Shown one piece after another: positions 6,396-12,681 of a DNA stretch of 12,755 nucleotides (positions are counted from its first letter, which is position 1; every line of letters begins with the position of its first letter). The DNA comes from Thermoflexales bacterium (GTDB lineage: Bacteria > Chloroflexota > Anaerolineae > B4-G1 > SLSP01). The notes below the pieces were generated by a model. The model ran no database searches and was not told the DNA's origin. It was given only the letters and a program-made list of their open reading frames with translations. The position numbers and the translations under genes were made by a program. The stretch is taken from assembly GCA_007130345.1 (NCBI GenBank), contig SLSP01000349.1, positions 1 to 12,755 of the forward strand, written 5' to 3'.

Positions 6396-7415
6396 ATGGG
6401 CACCTACCTGGTCGTTTTTATGGGCGTGCTGGTGCTGGCCGTGCTAGGGACCCCGCTGGCCCGCAAATTGGGAATCCAGCTTCACGCTATGGATGCGCCG
6501 GATCCCTCACGCAAAATCCATACCGTAGCGACACCGCGTTTAGGCGGTGTCGCTATGTATATCAGCATCTTGCTGATCACGCTGCTCCTGGGAGGCGCGT
6601 ACAACCTCGCGCAACTCTCAGGGATACTGGTCGGGGCCACCCTGGTCTCCTTTCTGGGGCTGTGGGATGATCGCTTCACGTTGGGCGCGTTCCCCAAGCT
6701 AATCGGGCAACTGGTGGCGGTGGGGATACTCCTCTCCACCAACATCCGCATCTCGGTGTTGCCCCATCCGCTTCTGAACTTTGGCGCGACCGTGCTTTGG
6801 ATGGTGGGCGTCACCAACGCCTTCAATCTGCTGGATAACATGGATGGACTATCGGGCGGTGTGGCGGCTATTGCGGCGGCGCACTTCGCCTTGCTGTGCG
6901 CGTTCAGCGGCCAGTTCCTCGTGGGCACACTGGCCGTAGCCGTGATGGCGGCGTGTGTTGGCTTCCTCCTCTATAACTGGATCCCGTACACCATCTTTAT
7001 GGGCGATTCTGGCAGCCTGTTCCTGGGCTTTACCCTGGCGGCCATCGGCATCAAACTGCGCTTCCCCGGCAATCCCCGGTTCGTCACCTGGATGATTCCC
7101 ATCCTGGTGTTGGGCATCCCCATCTTCGACACCACCCTGGTAACGCTCTCCCGGCTCAAGCGCGGCCTGAATCCCCTGACCACGCCGGGCACCGATCACA
7201 GCTCGCACCGCCTGCATTACGCCGGCTTCTCCCGCCGCGAAGCGGTTCTCGTCCTCTACATTGGAGCCTTTCTCCTGGGATTGGTGGCTATTTTTGTGAC
7301 CCAGGCCACGTTTGTGGAAGGCTACCTCGCCGGCGGCCTGGCGTTCTTAGTCGGGCTGTACGGGCTGTGGCGGATGGAACGCCGGCCTTTCTGGCCCCCA
7401 CCGGCGGACGCCTAA
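6396..7415 (+). CDS. WecA/TagO/MraY-family undecaprenyl-phosphate sugar-1-phosphate transferase
   Basis: This 339-residue integral membrane enzyme has all the family landmarks: DAPDPSRKIHTVATPRLGG (33-51), DDR (D91/D92), NAFNLLDNMDGL (with D147 and D150), GDSGS (D204) and the basic loop DHSSHRL (H268-R272). About ten hydrophobic segments surround them. Family members move a sugar-1-phosphate from a UDP-sugar to undecaprenyl phosphate, the first committed step of envelope glycan assembly. The HSSHRL loop resembles the WecA/TagO side more than MraY, so the donor is probably UDP-GlcNAc or a related HexNAc, but this is inferred. The start lies 2 nt after the upstream stop with a weak GGAG inside that gene's last codons, so translation is probably coupled. 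A 12-bp perfect hairpin lies in codons 44-53. The gene ends before a clear terminator. Confidence 0.88.
   Translation: MGTYLVVFMGVLVLAVLGTPLARKLGIQLHAMDAPDPSRKIHTVATPRLGGVAMYISILLITLLLGGAYNLAQLSGILVGATLVSFLGLWDDRFTLGAFPKLIGQLVAVGILLSTNIRISVLPHPLLNFGATVLWMVGVTNAFNLLDNMDGLSGGVAAIAAAHFALLCAFSGQFLVGTLAVAVMAACVGFLLYNWIPYTIFMGDSGSLFLGFTLAAIGIKLRFPGNPRFVTWMIPILVLGIPIFDTTLVTLSRLKRGLNPLTTPGTDHSSHRLHYAGFSRREAVLVLYIGAFLLGLVAIFVTQATFVEGYLAGGLAFLVGLYGLWRMERRPFWPPPADA
6524..6557 (+). other. Strong intragenic hairpin in the wecA-like gene
   Basis: TAGCGACACCGC (6526-6537) and GCGGTGTCGCTA (6544-6555) are perfect 12-bp arms around GTTTAG. A G-T wobble and a C-G pair extend the stem to 6524/6557. It lies about 130 nt into the gene, over the conserved VATPRLGGVA motif. 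The codons used include GTA, ACA and TTA, which are AT-ending in a gene that otherwise prefers G/C-ending codons. Confidence 0.6.
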
Positions 7416-7469
7416 CCCCCGGAACAAGGCGGAGGCGCAAGCGCCACGCCCCATCCCTGAGCGACGCTG

Positions 7470-7498
7470 AATTCCCCGGCCCCTGACCGGGGAATTTT
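7470..7498. terminator. Rho-independent terminator after the wecA-like gene
   Basis: AATTCCCCGG (7470-7479) and CCGGGGAATT (7487-7496) form a perfect 10-bp stem with loop CCCCTGA. The stem's own TT plus two more T residues gives TTTT at the 3' end. It lies 55 nt after the stop at 7415. The stem is symmetric and could also act against antisense transcription. Confidence 0.7.
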
Positions 7499-7513
7499 CG
7501 CGTGTGGTATAAT
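7484..7513 (+). promoter_or_regulatory. Extended -10 promoter for the DsbA-cyclophilin gene
   Basis: TATAAT (7508-7513) is a consensus -10 preceded by TGG, giving the extended TGN motif. CTGACC (7484-7489; 4 of 6 to TTGACA) lies 18 nt upstream, inside the loop and right arm of the terminator hairpin. The expected start near 7520 leaves a leader of about 40 nt with AAGGAG (7548-7553) 7 nt before the ATG. Confidence 0.65.
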
Positions 7514-7560
7514 GAGACGCGGTTCTATACCCGTGATAACGCTACACAAGGAGTGACAGA

Positions 7561-8928
7561 ATGAAGAAAATACAGTGGGTCTTGGGAATATCTTTGTTTA
7601 TCAGTATGCTCGTGCTGGGCGCTTGCGGTTCGCCGCCGGAACCGGAGCCGACAGCCACGCCCACAGCCGCCCCCGTATCGGCATTGCCGGACACGGACGA
7701 GCGTTCAACGTTTGCGCCGGTCGATCTGGCCGACTTTGTCGCCCCGGAGATTCCGGGGACGTGCGAGGCGTATCCGCTCTCCCAACTCGCCGTACATCCA
7801 GAGACAGAGGATGACTGGGCTACCGGTGCCCAGGCCGAAGATGCGCAATACGTCATCTACAAATACTCCGATTTCCAGTGCCCTGGCAGCGGGGGGATGG
7901 CCGCTGGTTTGCAGACATACCTGGACGCCCATCCCGATGTGCGGCTGGTATACCGCCATTTTCCGTTGCCGGAGCTCCGCGATATGTCGATGTTGGTCGC
8001 CGAGGCCGCCGAGGCGGCCGGCGCGCAAGGCAAGTTCTGGGAAATGCACGACCTGCTCTTCGCCGAAGCGCGCGAAGGCTACTCCCTATACTCGATGCTG
8101 CAATCGCAGCCGCTCTCTGAGGAGCAGCAGATGGAAGTGCTGGAGATGCTGAACGCTTATTGGATTGCGATGGATCTCGAAGCGGCGCGCGAGCGCGTGG
8201 GCGAGTTCGCGGAAGAACTGCGCCTGGATATGGCGGCGTTCGATCAGGCATTGGATGAGGGCACGTACACGTCCAAAGTCCAACTCCAGATGATGCTGGC
8301 CGCCGACCTGCAACTGCCGGGCACCCCGACCCTGATCTTCGACGACTATCTCTTCCCTACGGATATGGGCTTCTCCTACGAAGGCCTCGCGGCGTTTCGG
8401 ACACTCTTGGATAACCGGGACACCCTGTTCTACGCCGCGTCCCCAGAGATGACGCTGGACGTTTCCGCGGAGTACCGGGCCACTTTGCAGACCAGCCTGG
8501 GGGATGTGGAAGTGCAGCTTCTGCCCCACCTGGCCCCGGTTCACGCCAACAGCTTCATTTTCCTGGCCCAGGAAGGCTGGTATGATGGGGCGGAATTCTT
8601 CTTTGTGCAGCAGGACTTCGCCAGCGTGACCGGCGATCCCACCAACACCACCATCGGCTATCCGGGCTACCAGTGTTTGGGCGAAGAGCGGGAATTTGTC
8701 CCCAACGAGGGCCTGGTGTGGATGTTCTCCAACGGCCAGTTCTTCATCACCCTGGGGCCGGCGGCCTACGAACAACTGGTGCTGATGAGCCAGACCCCGG
8801 CGGAGTTCGCGCTGCTCGGCGAAGTGGTCGAAGGTATGGACATCTTGCGCGCGATGGGGGAACGGATGATGAGCGATCATGACGCGCCCCCAGCCGAGGT
8901 GCTGCGCGGCATCACCATCAGCCAATAG
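7561..8928 (+). CDS. Lipoprotein with DsbA-like thioredoxin fold fused to a cyclophilin-like PPIase domain
   Basis: The 455-residue product begins with a lipoprotein signal: MKK, a hydrophobic core, then LGAC with the lipidated cysteine at C22. A Pro/Thr linker (PEPEPTATPTAAP) follows, so the protein is anchored outside the cytoplasmic membrane. Residues about 93-283 are DsbA/thioredoxin-like, with YSDFQC (C107) and a cis-proline element GTPT (P256). Residues about 305-453 are cyclophilin-like: WYDGAEFFFV (340-349), TGDPTNT and NGQFFITL. Both active sites look altered. The redox motif is C107-P-G-S, with no resolving cysteine. The catalytic arginine of the cyclophilin FHR motif is F348. It may be a chaperone or thiol-binding holdase rather than a full oxidase/isomerase. 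It starts a transcription unit, with a PrsW-type protease gene 15 nt downstream. Fold assignments are firm; activity is doubtful. Confidence 0.85.
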   Translation: MKKIQWVLGISLFISMLVLGACGSPPEPEPTATPTAAPVSALPDTDERSTFAPVDLADFVAPEIPGTCEAYPLSQLAVHPETEDDWATGAQAEDAQYVIYKYSDFQCPGSGGMAAGLQTYLDAHPDVRLVYRHFPLPELRDMSMLVAEAAEAAGAQGKFWEMHDLLFAEAREGYSLYSMLQSQPLSEEQQMEVLEMLNAYWIAMDLEAARERVGEFAEELRLDMAAFDQALDEGTYTSKVQLQMMLAADLQLPGTPTLIFDDYLFPTDMGFSYEGLAAFRTLLDNRDTLFYAASPEMTLDVSAEYRATLQTSLGDVEVQLLPHLAPVHANSFIFLAQEGWYDGAEFFFVQQDFASVTGDPTNTTIGYPGYQCLGEEREFVPNEGLVWMFSNGQFFITLGPAAYEQLVLMSQTPAEFALLGEVVEGMDILRAMGERMMSDHDAPPAEVLRGITISQ

Positions 8929-8943
8929 GCTCTGGAAAACGCG

Positions 8944-10128
8944 ATGAACCAACGGCGCGAAAACATCCAACGCTTGTGGGCCGTGGTCGGGGGGCTGGGG
9001 ATAATGACCGTGCTCGGCGGCAGCCTGTTGCTGCTCCTGGGATTTGTGCTGACCGATCCCGATGCCCAAGCCCTGCGCGGGATGGCGTGGGGCGTGGGGG
9101 GCATCCTCATATTCCTGGGCGGCGGGCTGATCTGGTCGGGCCTCACGGGGTGGCAGCAGACGCCTTCCCCCCGGATTTACGGCGGGTGGCCGCTGGTGGC
9201 GATGGGGGCGTTGACGATCCTGATCTTCACAGGGGGCTTGATTTTGCCCACGCGGGCGTATGGCACGCCCCTCTTCGCGTGGCTGCTCGCGGCTGCCGTC
9301 GTCAGCCCCGCGCTGCTCTGGCTGGCCGCTGTGGGATGGGCGGCGGGGCATCAGGCCACCGTCACGCTCCGCCAGATGTTCATCGCCATCGCGGGCAGCA
9401 TTGCCTCGATAGCCCTGGCCTTTGTCGTGCAAGTGCTCGGATTGTTGGGCAGCAGCTTCTTCGTCGCCATCGTCGCCGCGGCTCTCCCCGGCGGGATGGC
9501 CGAAGTGGAACGTATCGGGCGGATGTTCCAGCAATGGGCCGTCGCTCCCCCGCGTATGGAAGAAGTCTTGCCCGTTTTGATGTCGCCGGTAGTGTTGAGC
9601 GTGCTCATCCTGGTCGTGGCCGTCATCGCGCCGCTCATCGAAGAGCTAGGCAAAGTCCTCATCATCACCGTGATGGGGCAGGTGACGCGCCCCTCGCTCG
9701 CCCGCGCTTTTGTCTGGGGCGTCGCGTGTGGGCTTGGCTTTGCGATGGTCGAAGGCGTGACCAACAGCCTGGGGGGGATTACGGACATCTCCGGCTTGTA
9801 CGCGAGCGCGGGATCGCGGTTTATGGCGACGGGAATGCACGCGCTGACCAGTGGCCTGGTCGGGCTAGGCCTGGGATTGGCCTGGCACCGGCGCTGGTGG
9901 GCGCTCCCGATCCTTTACCTCGTCGCCGTCATATTCCACGGCCTGTGGAATTTGGCGCTGGTTATCGCAATAGCCGGGGGCGCGTCGATTATGACCGGCA
10001 CCCCGGTGGGATTGCTCGGCGTGCTCTTGGGCGGCTCTATAATCACCGCGCTGATCCTGTTGACGCCGGTGGGCCTTATCGGCATCCCCCTGGCCCTGCG
10101 CCGTCACGCGGGGCAGATGGCCGATTAG
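8944..10128 (+). CDS. PrsW-family intramembrane metalloprotease
   Basis: This 394-residue protein has about ten hydrophobic segments. It carries the four PrsW/CAAX-like metalloprotease motifs, in order and in membrane segments: IEELGK (E233, E234), FAMVEG (F266, E270), GMHALTSG (H299) and FHGLWN (H332, N336). The glutamates and histidines are the expected metal-binding and catalytic set. PrsW in Bacillus cleaves an anti-sigma factor; targets of other members are mostly unknown, and no anti-sigma gene is in this window. The N-terminal third (about 1-160) is an extra multi-membrane region without a recognised motif. The start has only a weak GGAAAA upstream. It sits 15 nt after the DsbA-cyclophilin gene and 22 nt before the GT4 gene, so one transcript is likely. 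No catalytic residue is visibly missing. Confidence 0.83.
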   Translation: MNQRRENIQRLWAVVGGLGIMTVLGGSLLLLLGFVLTDPDAQALRGMAWGVGGILIFLGGGLIWSGLTGWQQTPSPRIYGGWPLVAMGALTILIFTGGLILPTRAYGTPLFAWLLAAAVVSPALLWLAAVGWAAGHQATVTLRQMFIAIAGSIASIALAFVVQVLGLLGSSFFVAIVAAALPGGMAEVERIGRMFQQWAVAPPRMEEVLPVLMSPVVLSVLILVVAVIAPLIEELGKVLIITVMGQVTRPSLARAFVWGVACGLGFAMVEGVTNSLGGITDISGLYASAGSRFMATGMHALTSGLVGLGLGLAWHRRWWALPILYLVAVIFHGLWNLALVIAIAGGASIMTGTPVGLLGVLLGGSIITALILLTPVGLIGIPLALRRHAGQMAD

Positions 10129-10150
10129 GCCACCTCCGCCACGCGCTCCC

Positions 10151-11251
10151 ATGCGCATCGGCCTTGACCTGCGATTGCACGCCTACGCGCCGGGCGGCAT
10201 CTCTCGCTATGCCCGGAATCTGGCGCAAGCCCTGGCGCGGCAAGTTCCCCCAGAGACGCTGACCTTCATCCCCCACCGCCGGGAATCCGACCCTCTGGCG
10301 ATCCCCGGCGCGCGCTGTTACCGGGCGTGGACGCCCCCGCATCATCGCCTCGAACGCTATGCCCTCGGCGCGGAGATTTTCCCGCTGCGCCTGGACGTGC
10401 TCCACAGCACCGATTTCATCCCGCCGGCGTGGGGCGCGCGGCGGTTCGTCATCACGGTGCATGACCTCAACTTTCTCCACTATCCGCAGTACCTCACCGC
10501 CGACGCGCGCCGCTATTACAACGCGCAGATCGCGTGGGCCGTCGCCCGCGCCGATGCTATTTTGGCCGACTCGCGCGCCACCCGGCGTGATTTGGAGCAC
10601 CTGCTCCACGTCCCGCCGGAGCAGGTGACGGTGGCCCACCTCGCCGCCGACGCGGTGTTCCGCCCCCTGGACGCCGCCGCTGTCGAACCCGTGTTGCGGC
10701 GATACGGCCTGGAACCCGGCTACCTGCTCTTCGTGGGGACGTGGGAGCCGCGCAAGAACCTTCCAGGGCTGTTGGAGGCGCTGGCGCACCTCCACGCGGC
10801 GGGCGAACAGCGGCATCTGGTCATCGCGGGCCGCCCCGGCTGGCTCTATGATGAGATTTTCGCTCGCGTGCAGTCCTTGCGGCTCGATCCGTGGGTTCAC
10901 TTCATCGAGCGAGTTCCGCTAGAGGCGTTGGTGGCGCTGTACAACGGGGCCTTGCTCTTGGCGATGCCGTCTTTCTATGAGGGATTCGGCCTGCCCGCGC
11001 TGGAGGCGATGCAGTGTGGCACGCCGGTGGTGGTGGCCGACCGCGCCAGCCTGCCCGAGGTGGTGGGCGAAGCGGGACTGTGCGTCGATCCGGAGGACGT
11101 GGCGGCGTTGGCCGCCGCGTGTCGCCAACTGGCCGAGGATGCCGCGCTGCGTCACCGTCTGCGCGCGGCGGGACTGGCGCGCGCGCGCCGGTTCACGTGG
11201 GCGGCGACCGCCGAGAAGACCCTCGCCGTCTGCAAGCGGGTTTTGGCCTAG
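10151..11251 (+). CDS. GT4-family (group 1) glycosyltransferase
   Basis: This 366-residue soluble GT-B enzyme is the normal size for the family. The N-terminal half has the acceptor-side GGISRY loop (15-20) and HDLNFLHYP (H104, D105). The C-terminal half begins YLLFVGTWEPRKNL (191-204) and contains the EX7E motif, E277 and E285 in FYEGFGLPALEAM, followed by GTPVVVADRASLPEV and GEAGLCVDPED. Such enzymes add a sugar from a nucleotide-sugar donor with retention, often a mannosyl-type transfer, though the sugar cannot be read from sequence. It acts on the cytoplasmic face and probably extends the glycan begun by the WecA-like enzyme. There is no good ribosome site before the ATG. The TAG stop ends on the first base of the MITE-like element. 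The C-terminus looks natural rather than truncated. Confidence 0.88.
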   Translation: MRIGLDLRLHAYAPGGISRYARNLAQALARQVPPETLTFIPHRRESDPLAIPGARCYRAWTPPHHRLERYALGAEIFPLRLDVLHSTDFIPPAWGARRFVITVHDLNFLHYPQYLTADARRYYNAQIAWAVARADAILADSRATRRDLEHLLHVPPEQVTVAHLAADAVFRPLDAAAVEPVLRRYGLEPGYLLFVGTWEPRKNLPGLLEALAHLHAAGEQRHLVIAGRPGWLYDEIFARVQSLRLDPWVHFIERVPLEALVALYNGALLLAMPSFYEGFGLPALEAMQCGTPVVVADRASLPEVVGEAGLCVDPEDVAALAAACRQLAEDAALRHRLRAAGLARARRFTWAATAEKTLAVCKRVLA

Positions 11252-11388
11252 TACAGCGCGGCACACATCACTCCCCGGTTGAATGTGCTTCCAGGGGAAC
11301 GTCAGTTCCCCGTTTGGACGTATAGTCGCGGATCTGACGATCCGCTCTGAGCTAGGCTAACTGAGGTGGGACTTCCGCCGCGCTGTGC
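11251..11388. mobile_element. MITE-like palindromic element, copy 2 (138 bp)
   Basis: The left end GTACAGCGCGGC (11251-11262) and right end GCCGCGCTGTGC (11377-11388) are inverted repeats matching at 11 of 12 positions. Bases 11251-11360 match copy 1 without gaps at about 88% identity. The GGGGAAC-GTCA-GTTCCCC and GCGGATC-TGAC-GATCCGC stems are retained. The third hairpin of copy 1 and its flanks (about 75 bp) are absent, so this is a shorter or deleted form. It fills the space between two convergent genes, ending 6 nt from the minus-strand gene's stop, and its hairpins may serve as a bidirectional terminator. Confidence 0.75.
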
Positions 11389-11394
11389 TATGGC

Positions 11395-11838
11395 CTACCC
11401 GCCAATGCGCGCCATCACCCGCGCCACCGCCTCTTCTGGTGAGGCGGCGTGCAACAGCGGCACGCTCAGGCCGGCGCGCTCCACGCGCCATGTGCCGATC
11501 CCGACAACGGGCAGCCCATATCGCAGAGCAAACGCGATCTCGCTGAGGGTGCCGTATGCCCCGCCCACCGCGATCACGGCCTGGGCGTTGCGCACCACCA
11601 GCAGATTACGCCCCTCGCCTAGCCCGGTCACGATAGGGATCGCCACGTAAGGATTGGCCTCCGCGACATCGCAGCTGGGGAGGATGCCCACCGTCAGCCC
11701 GCCGCAGATCAGCACGGCGTTGGCGCGTCCCAGGGCCGCCCCCACGGCCTCGGCCCAGGCCATCTCCTGCTCCGAGGGCGATGCGCCACCCACCACCGCC
11801 ACACGCGGGCGCGCGCGCCAATCGGGGGGCAGCGTCAC
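11395..11838 (-). CDS. LOG/TIGR00725-like Rossmann nucleotide-binding protein, internally shortened
   Basis: The 147 residues open with a Rossmann strand (PRVAVVGGASPSEQEM) and include EANPYVAIPIVTGLGEGRNLLVV and VGGAYGTLSEIAFAL, the PGGxGTxxE-type motif of the LOG/SLOG superfamily. Relatives usually read CGG-G-GGVMEAACRGAKEAGG-LTVGILP. Here ICGG runs straight into LTVGILPS, so about 18 residues with the first glycine-rich nucleotide-binding motif are missing. Family members are often about 160-170 residues long. The start is GTG at 11838, sharing 4 bp (GTGA) with the stop of thpR. GGAGG touches the start codon, which suggests reading by coupling. The cellular role of the family is not settled (nucleotide hydrolase or ligand binding). 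The gap could be real, an in-frame deletion between GG repeats, or an assembly error. Confidence 0.75.
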   Translation of the reverse strand: MTLPPDWRARPRVAVVGGASPSEQEMAWAEAVGAALGRANAVLICGGLTVGILPSCDVAEANPYVAIPIVTGLGEGRNLLVVRNAQAVIAVGGAYGTLSEIAFALRYGLPVVGIGTWRVERAGLSVPLLHAASPEEAVARVMARIGG

Positions 11839-12431
11839 CCTCCCAGGGGGAAGCGGGCCAGCGCCGTGTACTCAGCCCCCTGGGGCGTGAGCACGCTCTG
11901 GAAGAAGACGATCTCGCGGGCTGTGTCCTCGCCCCACACCTCCAGGTCGGTGCGCTCGATGATGTGGCCGATGATGGCGGCATCGGCGCGGGTGACGCGG
12001 CGGCGGATGCGCCCTAGCGTCATGTGCGGCTTGAAGCGGCGGCTGTCCGGTTCGAAGCCCACATGCTCCAACGCCTCGTTCACCGCGCGATGCAGCAGCT
12101 TGAGTTGCCCGGTCGGTTCGTGTACGCCGGCCCAGATAATTTTGGGGCGGCGGGATGAGGGGAACACGCCCAGGCCCTTGACCTGAAACTCGAAGGGCCG
12201 CACCACATCGGCCACCACCTTGAGCGCGGTTTCGATGGGCGCGCGGCGCGGGGCGATAATATCGCCCAAGAAGAACAGGGTCAGGTGGATGGCCTTAGAA
12301 TCCACCCACCGGACGGTGTGATAGGGGCATTCGCGCTGCAAGCGGCGCTGAACGGAGACCAGCCGCTCGATCAGCGCGGTGTCGTGTAAGGGCAAGGCTA
12401 CGAAAGTACGCAGAGTTTCTGCCGAAGGCAT
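11835..12431 (-). CDS. thpR: RNA 2',3'-cyclic phosphodiesterase (LigT/ThpR family)
   Basis: This 198-residue 2H phosphoesterase has both catalytic histidine motifs: HLTL (H49) in IHLTLFFLGD, and HMTL (H136) in FKPHMTLGRIRR. They are about 87 residues apart, as expected for LigT/ThpR. It begins with the typical LRTFVALPL strand and keeps WVDSKAIHLTL and GLGVFPSSRRPKIIWAGV. Family enzymes open RNA 2',3'-cyclic phosphates and were first described as 2'-5' RNA ligases; the physiological substrate is uncertain. AAGGAG (12437-12442) lies 5 nt before the ATG. It is first in a minus-strand pair with the LOG-like gene, whose GTG start overlaps this stop. Its length is slightly above the usual 175-190. 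No residue appears to be missing. Confidence 0.92.
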   Translation of the reverse strand: MPSAETLRTFVALPLHDTALIERLVSVQRRLQRECPYHTVRWVDSKAIHLTLFFLGDIIAPRRAPIETALKVVADVVRPFEFQVKGLGVFPSSRRPKIIWAGVHEPTGQLKLLHRAVNEALEHVGFEPDSRRFKPHMTLGRIRRRVTRADAAIIGHIIERTDLEVWGEDTAREIVFFQSVLTPQGAEYTALARFPLGG

Positions 12432-12442
12432 AGCTTCTCCTT

Positions 12443-12530
12443 GTGTGATAAAGTGTGACTCTCCTGAAAAAAGGGCAAAAATCTGATTTTTTCACACGCG
12501 ACCCACTATCTATACGATATTCGCACGCGA
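12443..12530. promoter_or_regulatory. Short repeated motifs in the thpR upstream region
   Basis: GTGTGA occurs at 12443-12448 and 12453-12458, exactly one helical turn apart, and inverted (TCACAC) at 12492-12497. The related TTCACACGCGA (12491-12501) and TTCGCACGCGA (12520-12530) are direct repeats 29 bp apart. A weak AT hairpin (CTAAAAA / TTTTTAG, 12555-12574) lies farther upstream. The region is far more AT-rich than its surroundings and should hold the thpR promoter. The only -35-like box is TTGACT (minus strand, in about 12590-12595), with poor spacing to a TAAAAA. Confidence 0.35.
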
Positions 12531-12637
12531 AAAATCTACTGTAGTATCAAATTTCTAAAAAATAGGATTTTTAGGGCACCTTCAGTAGAGTCAATTGTGC
12601 GGTATATTTCATCTATGAGAGCAAAGGGGCCTGTAAA

Positions 12638-12665
12638 ACGTGAAGCGTCAAACGTCAAACGTCAC
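12638..12665. repeat. Degenerate heptamer tandem repeat
   Basis: Four consecutive 7-mers read ACGTGAA, GCGTCAA, ACGTCAA and ACGTCAC. They lie between the thpR upstream region and the gene at the window end. The array is too short to assign a role. Confidence 0.6.
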
Positions 12666-12681
12666 GAAACTTTTCAGCCGC

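Noticed and set aside
6375..7649. Shared 14-mer CCGGAACCGGAGCC at the end of the Wzy-TPR gene and in the lipoprotein linker
   Set aside because: Both encode Pro/Glu-rich low-complexity segments. Codon bias explains the match.
8086..9534. 482-codon open frame on the minus strand
   Set aside because: It lies antisense to two well-supported genes, is rich in His/Gln/Arg with no domain motif, and crosses the boundary between them. It is a GC-bias shadow.
8976..10262. 428-codon open frame on the plus strand, second frame
   Set aside because: It overlaps the PrsW-like gene, whose motifs and membrane segments are clear. The alternative product is Arg/Gly/Pro-rich and runs into the GT4 gene.
10076..10900. 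274-codon open frame on the minus strand
   Set aside because: It is antisense to the GT4 gene with no recognisable motif; the sense frame has an intact EX7E motif.
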